Part shown: positions 1-7,738 of the stretch, one piece after another | Numbering within the stretch: the first letter of the stretch is position 1 | How the letters are laid out: each line of letters starts with the position of its first letter | Origin: an uncultured Clostridia bacterium | GTDB lineage: Bacteria > Bacillota > Clostridia > Saccharofermentanales > Fastidiosipilaceae | Assembly: GCA_947253135.1 (NCBI GenBank) | Contig: CAMXYS010000029.1 | Coordinates: 1-14,766, forward strand | DNA length: 14,766 nucleotides | Direction: 5' to 3' | The notes under the pieces: model-generated | The model's input: only the letters and a program-made list of their open reading frames with translations | Databases searched by the model: none | What the model was told of the DNA's origin: nothing | Position numbers and translations under genes: made by a program

Positions 1-450
1 TGCCTGGACGGCGTCGAGAATCGGCTGTGGCGAAGGCTTGTGCTCGGCGCTATCTTCAGATCCGCGGACAAAAATAAAATAATCAAGGAGTTCAAATTGC
101 TCTAAAGAGTCAACGGCTGCCTGGCGGGCTTTTGAGGTCATAATACCCATCGGCACGCCGGCGTTTTTTAAATCTTCAAGTAGGTGGCGAGCTGCTGTAA
201 AAACTCCGATTCGAGTGGTGACATGGCCCGCGTTGATCCGGCGATATGTCTTGGTATAGGCTTCGACCAGTGGACCGGGTACGGTTTGTTCGATGTAAGT
301 TTTTAAAGGGATGCCAATACCACTTTTGATATGGTCGATGGTGGGCGGCTCAAGCTGGTGTGCCCGGTAGGCAGCCAGGTAGGTATCTATAATAAGAGGG
401 ATAGTATTTAGGATTGTCCCGTCTAAATCAAAAAGAACAAATTGATACAT
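1..450 (-). CDS. HAD-family phosphatase (phosphoglycolate phosphatase/beta-phosphoglucomutase type), C-terminus outside window
   Basis: Reading leftward from an ATG at 448-450, 150 codons stay open to the window edge, so this is the N-terminal part of a longer protein. Seen: the HAD nucleophile motif FDLDGT at residues 7-12 (D8 nucleophile, D10 general acid/base), a helical cap region at about 15-90, motif II Thr/Ser in IMTSKA (about 105-106), and the motif III lysine K138 in EHKPSP. The order and spacing fit cytosolic subfamily I HAD hydrolases, usually about 210-230 residues, so roughly a third is missing, including the motif IV acidic residues. The family hydrolyses small phosphate esters such as phosphoglycolate or sugar phosphates. 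The substrate cannot be told from sequence. The ribosome binding site is weak (GGGG about 10 bases upstream). It is divergent from the CNNM gene and apparently has its own promoter. Confidence 0.88.
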   Translation of the reverse strand, partial: MYQFVLFDLDGTILNTIPLIIDTYLAAYRAHQLEPPTIDHIKSGIGIPLKTYIEQTVPGPLVEAYTKTYRRINAGHVTTRIGVFTAARHLLEDLKNAGVPMGIMTSKARQAAVDSLEQFELLDYFIFVRGSEDSAEHKPSPQPILDAVQA

Positions 451-527
451 TTTATTCTGCCCCATTCTGCTTTGTCTTGTTTCTATCGAGCCGGCGCCTT
501 GGTCACCGGTTCCGGCAGGCCGTTAAA

Positions 528-536
528 ATTATAACA
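528..536 (-). promoter_or_regulatory. Extended -10 promoter for the HAD gene
   Basis: On the minus strand this reads TGTTATAAT, a perfect TATAAT preceded by TGn, which is an extended -10 element. No good -35 lies 17 bases upstream, as is common for extended -10 promoters. It would give a leader of about 70 bases before the ATG at 450. That leader contains a GC-rich inverted repeat, GCCGG/CCGGC, at 490-494 and 512-516. Confidence 0.5.
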
Positions 537-620
537 TGAGCCTGTTTTTGCCTCTGAATTGCCCAACTTTTGAAAATACTGATTAGCCTTTGCTCAAAAT
601 ACTTATTTCGAGCTTGAAGT

Positions 621-649
621 TTGCAAGAATAGGCATATTTAGTTATATT
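621..649 (+). promoter_or_regulatory. Predicted sigma-A promoter for the CNNM/CorC gene
   Basis: TTGCAA at 621-626 (4 of 6 to TTGACA), a 17-base spacer, then TATATT at 644-649 (5 of 6 to TATAAT). The implied transcript start is near 656, about 40 bases ahead of the proposed GTG start. Confidence 0.5.
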
Positions 650-679
650 TACGGGGTATTGCTATTTCTTTAATCCATG

Positions 680-685
680 AGGAGG
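680..685 (+). promoter_or_regulatory. Ribosome binding site fixing the GTG start at 695
   Basis: AGGAGG with nine bases to GTG at 695. The upstream in-frame ATG at 677 overlaps this Shine-Dalgarno sequence and has no recognisable one of its own, so the GTG is the likelier start. Confidence 0.65.
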
Positions 686-694
686 AAGCCGCCA

Positions 695-2128
695 GTGGAC
701 GACGATGGTTGTTTACGCACATTATTTTTATCGGCAACGGCACAAGGACAAACGAACGAAGCATCGCTTTTAATCGATATCCTAATAATTCTGTTTTTTG
801 TTTTTATCAATGGCTTTTTTTCTGGCACGGAAATGGCCATTATCAACATCAATGACAACCGCATCCGCCATGAAGCAGATAACGGGAATAAGTTAGCCCG
901 AAAACTGCTTTATTTTACGGAGAATAAAAGTAATTTCCTGGCGACTATTCAGCTGGGTGTCACTTTGGCCGGCTTTTTATCTTCAGCCTTTGCCGGTGAA
1001 AAAATTGCTTCTCGCATCTCTTTCGCCCTGGATCCTGCCGGCCTGCATCCTTGGATCGGAACCGTCAGCCTGATCGGTACTACCGTTATTGTTTCCTTTA
1101 TCTCTTTGATCTTAGGAGAGTTGGTGCCCAAGCAAATCGCGATCCACAATCCTGAAGGCTTTGCTCGCTATGTCGTGGGTGTAATGCGGGTCGTAGATGT
1201 TCTTTTCCGCCCCTTTGCCAAGTTTTTGAGTGCCGTCACCAACTTGATTTTGCGCCTGTTCCGGATCGATCCTGATGCCACGAGAGAGCAGGTAACAGAA
1301 GAAGAAATTCGCATGATGCTCTACCGCGGTCGCGACAGTGGCAATATTCAGATCAACGAAAGTATGATGATCGAAAATATCTTTGAGTTTAATGACAAAG
1401 AAGTGTCAGAGATCATGACCCACCGGACCAACCTTGTGGCTTTGGACGCCGATGCCGACTTTGATGAGGTTGTCTCCGTAGCGAGTGAAGAACGTTATTC
1501 CCGGATCCCGGTCTATGAAGACGGCCCGGATGATATCATTGGGATTTTACACGTTAAGGATTTGCTGAATTATCTGGCTAAAAAAAATGATAAGCCCTTT
1601 GAACTGAGAAAGTTGCTGCGCCCGCCTTATTTGACACCGGAAACTAAACACGTGGATGAACTTTTCCGCGATATGCAAAGTGCCAATGTGGCCATGGCCA
1701 TTGTCATAGATGAGTACGGCGGAACTTCCGGAATTGTTACAGTTGAGGATTTGCTGGAAGAAATTGTCGGCAACATTCAAGACGAATATGATGAAGAGCA
1801 GCGTGAAGTGATACGCGTGGCGGACAATGTCTACATGGTCGAGGGTTTGACTTCTATCGATGACCTGAAACGTTACCTGCCCGAATTTGAATTAAATGAA
1901 GAGGACGAGCACGCCGACTACGACACGGTGGCCGGTTTGGTTTTGGACGTCTTGGGCAGGATTCCAGATGCCTATGAACACCCGGTTGCCCACTACCGCA
2001 ATTACACTTTTCAGGTTCTTTTGATGGAGGATAACCGTATCGCCCGGCTTAAATTGACGATCAACCCCCAAGAACAAAAGGACGATCATCAGGAAAAGCA
2101 TCTTAATAGAGAGAAGCCCGATCATTGA
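695..2128 (+). CDS. CNNM/CorC-HlyC family membrane protein with CBS pair (putative divalent cation transporter, 'hemolysin-like')
   Basis: This is an integral membrane protein of about 477 residues. From the N-terminus: a short polar leader; a CNNM (DUF21) transmembrane domain at about residues 25-200, opening with a hydrophobic helix and the family signature NGFFSGTEMA; a CBS pair at about 215-345 (starting at EIMTHR, with IVIDEYGGTSGIVTVEDLLE in the second repeat); and a C-terminal CorC_HlyC domain at about 360-455 (DYDTVAGLVLDVLGRIP). Length and order match the family. Members are linked to Mg2+/Co2+ efflux or homeostasis; the old haemolysin label is not supported by anything here. The GTG at 695 is chosen because AGGAGG lies nine bases upstream; an ATG at 677 would add six residues. 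It appears monocistronic, with its own promoter and a strong terminator at 2166-2215. Confidence 0.93.
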   Translation: MDDDGCLRTLFLSATAQGQTNEASLLIDILIILFFVFINGFFSGTEMAIININDNRIRHEADNGNKLARKLLYFTENKSNFLATIQLGVTLAGFLSSAFAGEKIASRISFALDPAGLHPWIGTVSLIGTTVIVSFISLILGELVPKQIAIHNPEGFARYVVGVMRVVDVLFRPFAKFLSAVTNLILRLFRIDPDATREQVTEEEIRMMLYRGRDSGNIQINESMMIENIFEFNDKEVSEIMTHRTNLVALDADADFDEVVSVASEERYSRIPVYEDGPDDIIGILHVKDLLNYLAKKNDKPFELRKLLRPPYLTPETKHVDELFRDMQSANVAMAIVIDEYGGTSGIVTVEDLLEEIVGNIQDEYDEEQREVIRVADNVYMVEGLTSIDDLKRYLPEFELNEEDEHADYDTVAGLVLDVLGRIPDAYEHPVAHYRNYTFQVLLMEDNRIARLKLTINPQEQKDDHQEKHLNREKPDH

Positions 2129-2165
2129 TTGTGTCCCGGTTGCGTGACTCTTACTTCCTGCCTAC

Positions 2166-2215
2166 AAAAATTCCGGTGAGTAATTGAGTGAAGAGCTTAT
2201 CAGCGGAGTTTTTTT
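2166..2215 (+). terminator. Intrinsic terminator after the CNNM gene, probably bidirectional
   Basis: TTCCG (2171-2175) pairs with CGGAG (2204-2208) with one wobble. The stem continues inward through TGA/TCA and TAA/TTA around a 13-base loop, with one G·G mismatch and one bulge. A run of seven T (2209-2215) follows on the plus strand. Five A precede the stem (2166-2170), giving a T-run on the minus strand, so it could also stop transcription of the convergent small gene. Confidence 0.75.
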
Positions 2216-2277
2216 GAACAATTTAATGTGTTGAACTGACAGCGAGTGGTAGTCGTCTGGCCCCCGTCCGTTACGGG

Positions 2278-2478
2278 TTAACGGCTGAGCGAGTGGTGCC
2301 AGAGTCTTTCTGCCTGCTCTCGTTCTAGATGGAGAATGTCCTCAGTCGCTACATCTAAAAATTTAGTGGCCAAGATGGTGGCCATATGGTAGGCACCCTG
2401 GCTGTACATATTTCCATATTGAATGGATGCCGTATAAGTTTCTTCTAAAATTCTTTTTAATTCGCCCTCGATTGCCAA
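2278..2478 (-). CDS. Small protein of unknown function, 66 codons, TTG start
   Basis: I do not recognise this protein. It starts at TTG (2476-2478) with a good Shine-Dalgarno, AGGGAGAGG on the minus strand at 2483-2491, about 4-7 bases upstream depending on alignment. The product looks soluble and mostly helical, with charged and aromatic residues mixed (EGELKRILEETYTAS near the start, HLEREQAERLWHH near the end), and has no signal peptide or membrane segment. It occupies the gap between the CNNM gene and the uxu operon on the opposite strand to both. Support for reality: the ribosome binding site, a plausible upstream promoter, no competing plus-strand gene, and a terminator usable from this direction about 60 bases beyond its stop. 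Against: small size and a non-ATG start. Confidence 0.55.
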   Translation of the reverse strand: MAIEGELKRILEETYTASIQYGNMYSQGAYHMATILATKFLDVATEDILHLEREQAERLWHHSLSR

Positions 2479-2547
2479 TTTGCCTCTCCCTGTTTAAGTT
2501 AGTAATAGTTCTAGTTAGTTTTATAAAAACAAAGTAAAACTAAGCAG

Positions 2548-2576
2548 AAGATAACACTTGAGCAGGCTATAAGCAA
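2548..2576 (-). promoter_or_regulatory. Possible promoter for the small minus-strand gene
   Basis: Minus strand: TTGCTT (2571-2576), a 17-base spacer, then TATCTT (2548-2553) preceded by TGT, giving an extended -10 character. The hexamers are weak (3 of 6 and 4 of 6). It would leave a leader of about 60 bases. It lies back to back with the uxu promoter. Confidence 0.35.
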
Positions 2577-2643
2577 ATTTTTCCCTCAAAAAAGCAGCCT
2601 TTCTGTACTAAAAAGAATAAGAGCAGTCGATATACTTATGCAA

Positions 2644-2672
2644 TTGAACAAATCAAATTGTCTTGTTAGAAT
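2644..2672 (+). promoter_or_regulatory. Predicted promoter of the uxu (glucuronate) operon with operator-like symmetry
   Basis: TTGAAC at 2644-2649, an exact 17-base spacer, and TAGAAT at 2667-2672 (5 of 6). Transcription would begin near 2679, about 30 bases before the uxuB ATG. An inverted repeat CAATT-N10-AATTG (2641-2660) covers the -35 and spacer. A second, TTCTTT-T-AAAGAA (2687-2699), lies just inside the transcript. Both are candidate repressor sites, as would suit a substrate-induced operon, but no regulator is encoded nearby. Confidence 0.55.
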
Positions 2673-2710
2673 AATGACTGTAAAGCTTCTTTTAAAGAAA
2701 GGGTAGTGCC

Positions 2711-4327
2711 ATGGGAACCTTAAAACTATCATTAACCGGTATTAAAAACAGAGCAGATTGGGAAGCGGCAGGTTTTGTCTTGCCCGACTACGATATAGCC
2801 AAAATCAGAAAGCAAACCGTGGCTGATCCGACTTGGCTGCACGTTGGGGCGGGCAACATCTTTCGCGCCTTTCCTTGCCGCCTGCAAGATGAGCTCCTGG
2901 ACCGGGGTGAGGTCAACCGCGGTGTCATCATTCTGCAAACATTTGCGGCTGAGTGGAGTGATGCTATCTTGCGCCCTTACGATTTGCTGTCAACAGCTGT
3001 GACCTTAAAGAGTGACGGAAGTATCGCCCTGCGTGTAGTTGGTGCTATCGCAGAATCGCTCAAATGCGAGCCACAATTTACGGACGATTACGCTCGGTTA
3101 AAAAACTATTTTGGCTCTCCCGGCTTGCAGGTCGTCAGCTTGACCATTACGGAAAAAGGCTATGGTTTGCGGGATCTGAGCGGTGATTACAGGGAACAGG
3201 TTAAACAGGAATTTAGATCGTTGGACGGCCCCTTCAGTAACACGATGGGCCTTTTGGCAGCCCTGTTGTACGAACGCTATCAAAAGGGAGCCTGCCCCTT
3301 AGCTCTCCTGAGCATGGATAATTGCTCTCACAACGGTGCCTTATTGCGCGCTTCTGTCTTAGCCTATGTAGAGGCTTGGGCGAAGGCGGGTTTGGTTCCG
3401 GCCGATTTTCTTACCTATGTCAGTGATGAAAAACGTATTTCTTTCCCTTGGTCCATGATCGACAAAATTACACCTGCGGCCGACCCTGCTGTGGGTAAAT
3501 TACTAAAAGAAAGAGGCTATGCTGATGCGGATATCAGGGAGCTGGACGGCCGTCCCCTGCCTCCTTCCTATGTCAATGCGGAGGAGACAGAATACCTGGT
3601 TATTGAAGACAGCTTCCCCAACGGTCGTCCCGCCTGGGAAAAGGCCGGCGTTTTGTTCACAGACCGGGAGACTGTGGACAAGGTTGAGACCATGAAGGTG
3701 ACTACCTGTCTCAACCCCTTGCATACAGCCCTGGCGGTGTATGGTTGCTTGCTGGGCTACACCCGTATCTACGAAGAGATGAAGGACGAGGATCTGGTCA
3801 ACTTAATTAAAACAATCGGCTATGTAGAGGGGATGCCGGTGGTGGTTAATCCGGGCGTTATGGACCCCAAAAAGTTTATCGACACTTGTATCAATGAACG
3901 CTTCCCCAACCCCTTTATGCCGGACGCTCCTCAGCGTATCGCCATGGACACCTCGCAAAAACTGCCGGTCCGTTTCGGCAAAACGCTGCAGGCTTATCGG
4001 GCTTCTATGCCGGATAAAATCAAGGACTTAACTCATATTCCGGCTGTGTTTGCCGGCTGGATCCGTTATCTGATCGGCGTTGACGACCGCGGTCAAGGTT
4101 TTGAGCCCTCATCTGACCCGATGCTGGCTGAATTGCAAGGCCTGCTTAAAGACCTTAAATTAGGTCGGACTGACAATGTGGCAGAGGTGGTGACGCCACT
4201 GTTGGAGCAAGACAACATCTTTGGTGTCAATTTGGTGGAAATCGGTCTGTCCGATAAGGTGGTGGCCGGGGTTAAGGCCATGCTGACCGGTGCAGGGGCT
4301 GTGCGCAAATACTTACAAAGTCTTTAA
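2711..4327 (+). CDS. uxuB: D-mannonate oxidoreductase (fructuronate reductase), mannitol dehydrogenase family
   Basis: This cytosolic enzyme interconverts D-fructuronate and D-mannonate with NAD(H); in this operon the useful direction is reduction to mannonate. Seen: an N-terminal nucleotide-binding region with LHVGAGNIFRAF (about residues 43-54), the central family segment FPWSMIDKITP (about 244-254), and the catalytic block MKVTTCLNPLHTALAVYG with K329, N335 and H338. The helical C-terminal mannitol dehydrogenase domain follows. At 538 residues it is some 50 longer than E. coli UxuB, and its lysine-to-asparagine spacing is one residue longer than the classic K-x4-N-x2-H pattern. This suggests a separate subfamily in which substrate use (fructuronate or tagaturonate) is less certain. 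The context with uxuA and uxaC favours fructuronate. The ATG has a modest AAAGGG site seven bases upstream. First gene of the operon; 98 bases separate it from uxuA. Confidence 0.88.
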   Translation: MGTLKLSLTGIKNRADWEAAGFVLPDYDIAKIRKQTVADPTWLHVGAGNIFRAFPCRLQDELLDRGEVNRGVIILQTFAAEWSDAILRPYDLLSTAVTLKSDGSIALRVVGAIAESLKCEPQFTDDYARLKNYFGSPGLQVVSLTITEKGYGLRDLSGDYREQVKQEFRSLDGPFSNTMGLLAALLYERYQKGACPLALLSMDNCSHNGALLRASVLAYVEAWAKAGLVPADFLTYVSDEKRISFPWSMIDKITPAADPAVGKLLKERGYADADIRELDGRPLPPSYVNAEETEYLVIEDSFPNGRPAWEKAGVLFTDRETVDKVETMKVTTCLNPLHTALAVYGCLLGYTRIYEEMKDEDLVNLIKTIGYVEGMPVVVNPGVMDPKKFIDTCINERFPNPFMPDAPQRIAMDTSQKLPVRFGKTLQAYRASMPDKIKDLTHIPAVFAGWIRYLIGVDDRGQGFEPSSDPMLAELQGLLKDLKLGRTDNVAEVVTPLLEQDNIFGVNLVEIGLSDKVVAGVKAMLTGAGAVRKYLQSL

Positions 4328-4425
4328 GAAAATCAATAGTTAAATTTTTCCTACTTGCATCTTTGAGATCGAGGTTAGGTTAAGCAGATAGCAATGGAAT
4401 GGCGCGAGCAAGAAAGAGGAAGATG

Positions 4426-5553
4426 ATGAAAATTACGTTTAGATGGTATGGAGAAGGCAATGATAGTGTCAAGCTGCAAGAGATCAGACAGATCCCTAAC
4501 TGCTCCGGCTTGATGGGCGTTTTGGATCAGTATGCAGCCGGTGAAGTGTGGCCGGAAGATGCCATCGCCGATTACGTCAAACATGTGAATAGCTATGGCC
4601 TGGAAGTTGAGGTGATTGAGTCGGTTAATGTCCACGAAGACATTAAGCTGGGCTTGCCGACTCGGGACGCTTACATCGAGAACTACAAAGAGACCATCCG
4701 CAATTTGGCCAAGCACGGCATCAAGGTTATCGTCTACAACTTCATGCCGGTTTTTGACTGGCTCAGGACTGACTTGAACCGGGAAATTGAAGAAGACGGG
4801 TCTACTTCTTTGTATTATGACGAGGCTGAACTGGCCGGCATGACACCACAAGAGTTGGTCGCCAAAACAGCAGAGACCTCCGGCGGTTTTACCCTGCCCG
4901 GTTGGGAGCCTGACCGTCTGGCTGAATTGGATAAGGTGTTAAAGCTTTATGAGTCGGTTGACGCGGAAAAATTGCTGGAAAACTATAAATATTTCTTGGA
5001 GGGGATTATTCCGACCTGTGAAGAGGTTGGTATCCGCATGGCTGTCCATCCGGATGACCCGGCCTGGCCTGTCTTCGGTATCCCCCGTATCGCCCACACT
5101 CAAGAGCAATTCGACCGCATTATCGGCCTGGTGGACAGCCCGGCTAACAGCCTCTGCCTGTGCACCGGCTCTTTAGGTTCCAATCCGGACAACGACATCC
5201 CGGCCATTATCCGTCACTTTGCTGCCAAGGACCGAATTGCCTGCACCCATGTCCGCAATGTCAAGTACCTGGGCCACCGGCGTTTCCGTGAGGCCAGCCA
5301 CTTCTCGGCAGACGGAGACTTGGATATGTTCGAAATTATGAAGGCGCTTTACGAGCATGACTTCCGCGGTTATTTGCGGCCAGACCACGGCAGAATGATC
5401 TGGGGTGAACAGGCCAGGGCAGGCTACGGCTTGTATGACCGCGCTCTGGGGATTATGTACCTAAACGGAATTTGGGAGTCTTTGCAAAAGTTACTGCCGC
5501 ACAACCACCAGATGCCGGCGGGACAATATTGTTCCTATGAACCGGTTATCTGA
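4426..5553 (+). CDS. uxuA: Mannonate dehydratase
   Basis: UxuA removes water from D-mannonate to give 2-keto-3-deoxy-D-gluconate, using a divalent metal in a TIM barrel. Seen: the family opening MKITFRWYGEGND, then IESVNVHEDIKLG, YNFMPVFDWLRTD, MAVHPDDPAWP, CLCTGSLG, CTHVRNVK and LRPDHGRMIWGEQ. H208, C246, H275 and D320 fall at the places where the family's metal ligands are expected. The 375 residues slightly exceed the roughly 360 usual in Gram-positive UxuA because of a C-terminal tail of about 20 residues. The start at 4426 is preferred: AGAGGA lies about six bases upstream and the protein then begins exactly as relatives do. An in-frame ATG at 4423, or at 4399 with a basic non-conserved extension, is less likely. 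uxaC follows after only 24 bases. Confidence 0.95.
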   Translation: MKITFRWYGEGNDSVKLQEIRQIPNCSGLMGVLDQYAAGEVWPEDAIADYVKHVNSYGLEVEVIESVNVHEDIKLGLPTRDAYIENYKETIRNLAKHGIKVIVYNFMPVFDWLRTDLNREIEEDGSTSLYYDEAELAGMTPQELVAKTAETSGGFTLPGWEPDRLAELDKVLKLYESVDAEKLLENYKYFLEGIIPTCEEVGIRMAVHPDDPAWPVFGIPRIAHTQEQFDRIIGLVDSPANSLCLCTGSLGSNPDNDIPAIIRHFAAKDRIACTHVRNVKYLGHRRFREASHFSADGDLDMFEIMKALYEHDFRGYLRPDHGRMIWGEQARAGYGLYDRALGIMYLNGIWESLQKLLPHNHQMPAGQYCSYEPVI

Positions 5554-5577
5554 TTGATGAAGAAAGAAGGGAGAGCT

Positions 5578-6990
5578 ATGTCGGGTCAAACTTTCATACA
5601 CGATGATTTTATGCTTCAGGGCGAGACTGCCTCTCGTTTTTACCATGAACATGCAGAGCAATTACCCATTCTTGATTTTCACTGCCACCTGGATCCCAAG
5701 GAAATTCTGGCCGATCAAAAATTCCACAATTTGACAGAGATTTGGCTGGCCGGTGACCACTACAAATGGCGTGCTTTGCGGGCTAATGCGGTGCCGGAAG
5801 AGCTGGTCAGCGGAGGTGGTGAAGACAGGGCCAGGTTTGATGCCTGGGCCAAGGTGGTTCCCCGGACAATCGGAAACCCCCTGTACCACTGGACACATTT
5901 GGAGCTGAAACGTTACTTTGGCATCGACGACTTGCTTTCACCGGAGACGGCCGACAGCATCTGGGAGCGGGTCAACGCCTTGTTAAAGGATGACGCTTTC
6001 AGCACGCGCAATCTGATCCGCCGCTTCAAGGTGGAGCTCATTGGAACGACAGATGATGCTCTCAGCCCCCTGCAAGAACATGCAGTTTTAAAAGCGGAGG
6101 AAAAGGATTTTATCGTATCGCCGACCTTCCGCCCGGACCGCTTTTTGCATCCGCAAAAGGCAGCCTTTGCTCCGGCTCTAAAAGAACTTTGTGACAGCCT
6201 TCAGGTGTCTGTCTTAGAGCTTTCTTTTGCCGACTTTATAGCGGCTTTAAAACAGCGGATTGATGCCTTTGTGGAGGCCGGCTGTGTTATTACCGACCAC
6301 GGTTTGGAAGATTACCATTTTGCCCGGGCTGTCGGACCGGATGAATTAGACCGCCTGTTACAAGACTTTGCCCGGGGTGAGTTGGCAGATGCAAAAACTT
6401 TGGCCGTTTGGCAGACAGAATTCTTGCTGGCCCTAGCACCTCATTACGTCAAGCATGATTTGGTCATGCAGGTTCACTTTGGCGCCATGCGCAATAATAA
6501 CAGCTTGATGTTTAACCGTGTCGGACCTGATGCCGGCTTTGATTCGATTGGCAACTCAGCTGATATCGGCGCCTTGTCGCATCTGCTCGACGGCATGAAC
6601 TCAGCTGAGGCCCTACCCAGAACCATTCTTTATAACTTAAACTCGTCGGACAATGCCGCCCTGTGTACCCTGTGCGGTGATTTTAACGATGCTTCTGTTG
6701 AAGCCAAGGTTTCCTTTGGGGCGGCCTGGTGGTTCCACGATCAAAAAATCGGTATGGAACGCCATTTGGAAGATCTGGCCAGCCTGGGCTATATGAGGCA
6801 ATTTGCCGGCATGGTGACGGATTCCAGGAGTTTCTTGTCCTACACACGGCATGAATACTACCGGCGTACGCTTTGCAATATGCTCGGTCGTTGGTGGGAT
6901 GAGGGTTTGTTACCACACGATGAAAAGCTGCTGGCTGAAACGATTTACGATATGTGCTACGGCAATGCCAAGCGCCTGATGGGTATCTGA
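5578..6990 (+). CDS. uxaC: Glucuronate (uronate) isomerase
   Basis: UxaC isomerises D-glucuronate to D-fructuronate, and D-galacturonate to D-tagaturonate; it belongs to the amidohydrolase-like TIM-barrel superfamily. Seen: the N-terminal FIHDDFMLQGETASRFYHEH and LDFHCHLDP with the metal-site pair H35/H37, LAGDHYKWRALRANAV, NPLYHWTHLELKRYFGI, the segment around MQVHFGAMRNNN, and near the C-terminus YTRHEYYRRTLCNMLGRW. The 470 residues equal the usual family length. The ATG at 5578 is chosen because AAGGGAG lies just upstream and the N-terminus then aligns with relatives; an upstream in-frame TTG or ATG right after the uxuA stop would add only eight or seven residues. It performs the first step of the pathway although it is third in the operon. 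The close spacing to uxuA suggests coupled translation. Confidence 0.96.
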   Translation: MSGQTFIHDDFMLQGETASRFYHEHAEQLPILDFHCHLDPKEILADQKFHNLTEIWLAGDHYKWRALRANAVPEELVSGGGEDRARFDAWAKVVPRTIGNPLYHWTHLELKRYFGIDDLLSPETADSIWERVNALLKDDAFSTRNLIRRFKVELIGTTDDALSPLQEHAVLKAEEKDFIVSPTFRPDRFLHPQKAAFAPALKELCDSLQVSVLELSFADFIAALKQRIDAFVEAGCVITDHGLEDYHFARAVGPDELDRLLQDFARGELADAKTLAVWQTEFLLALAPHYVKHDLVMQVHFGAMRNNNSLMFNRVGPDAGFDSIGNSADIGALSHLLDGMNSAEALPRTILYNLNSSDNAALCTLCGDFNDASVEAKVSFGAAWWFHDQKIGMERHLEDLASLGYMRQFAGMVTDSRSFLSYTRHEYYRRTLCNMLGRWWDEGLLPHDEKLLAETIYDMCYGNAKRLMGI

Positions 6991-7028
6991 CTTGACCGAC
7001 CACAAGAGACTTAGGAGGACAAAGGATT

Positions 7029-7658
7029 ATGTATGAAATTTTACAAGGCCATGGTGTAGTGCCGGTCATCAAATTTAATGCTGAAAAGGAAATTTTACCC
7101 TTAGCGGACGCTCTGGCCGCAGGTGATATTAAGATCATGGAAATCACCTACCGCAGTGACTTGGCGACCCAGGCGATCGAGACAGTGGTCAAGGAAAGAC
7201 CCGACATTTTAGTCGGCGCCGGTACGGTTTTGGACCTGGAACAGTTGAAGGCGGCCGCAGCTGCCGGAGCAAAGTTTATTGTCAGTCCGGGCTTTGACAG
7301 CAAGTTAGTCGAAGCGGGCCTGAAGCTGGGGCTGATTATGCTGCCCGGCTGTGTGACACCGAGTGAAATTATGGCCGCCCGCCAATTAGGCTTGAGGGTG
7401 CTTAAATTTTTCCCCGCTTCCAATTACGGCGGTTTGGCCACGATTAAGGCGCTTGCTTCTGTTTTCGGCGATGTCAGCTACATGCCGACCGGTGGTGTGA
7501 CAGCGGAAAACTTGGCGGACTACCTGGCTGTCCCGGAAATTTTTGCCTGCGGTGGCACTTGGATGGTTAAAAACCAACTGCTGGCAGAAGGGGCCTTTGA
7601 CAAGGTGACAAGACTTTCGCGTGAGGCGATGGAGATTTATCACCGCATTCGACCGTGA
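7029..7658 (+). CDS. eda: 2-keto-3-deoxy-6-phosphogluconate (KDPG) aldolase / 4-hydroxy-2-oxoglutarate aldolase
   Basis: Eda cleaves KDPG to pyruvate and glyceraldehyde-3-phosphate by a class I (Schiff base) mechanism; relatives also act on 4-hydroxy-2-oxoglutarate. Seen: GVVPVIKFN at the N-terminus, the catalytic glutamate E38 in MEITYRS, VGAGTVLD, VSPGFD, LPGCVTPSE, the Schiff-base lysine K126 in LKFFPAS, PTGGVTAEN, and the phosphate-binding ending CGGTWMV. The 209 residues are typical of these small trimeric barrels. Start: ATG with AGGAGG (7013-7018) ten bases upstream. It lies 38 bases after uxaC. It acts last in the pathway, on the product of kdgK, which follows it. Confidence 0.96.
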   Translation: MYEILQGHGVVPVIKFNAEKEILPLADALAAGDIKIMEITYRSDLATQAIETVVKERPDILVGAGTVLDLEQLKAAAAAGAKFIVSPGFDSKLVEAGLKLGLIMLPGCVTPSEIMAARQLGLRVLKFFPASNYGGLATIKALASVFGDVSYMPTGGVTAENLADYLAVPEIFACGGTWMVKNQLLAEGAFDKVTRLSREAMEIYHRIRP

Positions 7659-7738
7659 GTGGCGTTTGAGTTATTAACGAAAAAATTAGTTTTTAACAGC
7701 AAAAGCAGTTGTTTACAGCAAGAGAAAAGGAGGATTAG

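Noticed and set aside
2241..2297. Ten-base direct repeat AGCGAGTGGT at 2241-2250 and 2288-2297
   Set aside because: It consists of only two short copies, one of which overlaps the end of the small minus-strand gene. There is no mobile-element or array context.
4375..4851. Long antisense open frame (158 codons) opposite uxuA
   Set aside because: It lies entirely over the uxuA start region, where the plus-strand frame is conserved with known UxuA. It has no family match I recognise and is explained as a shadow frame.
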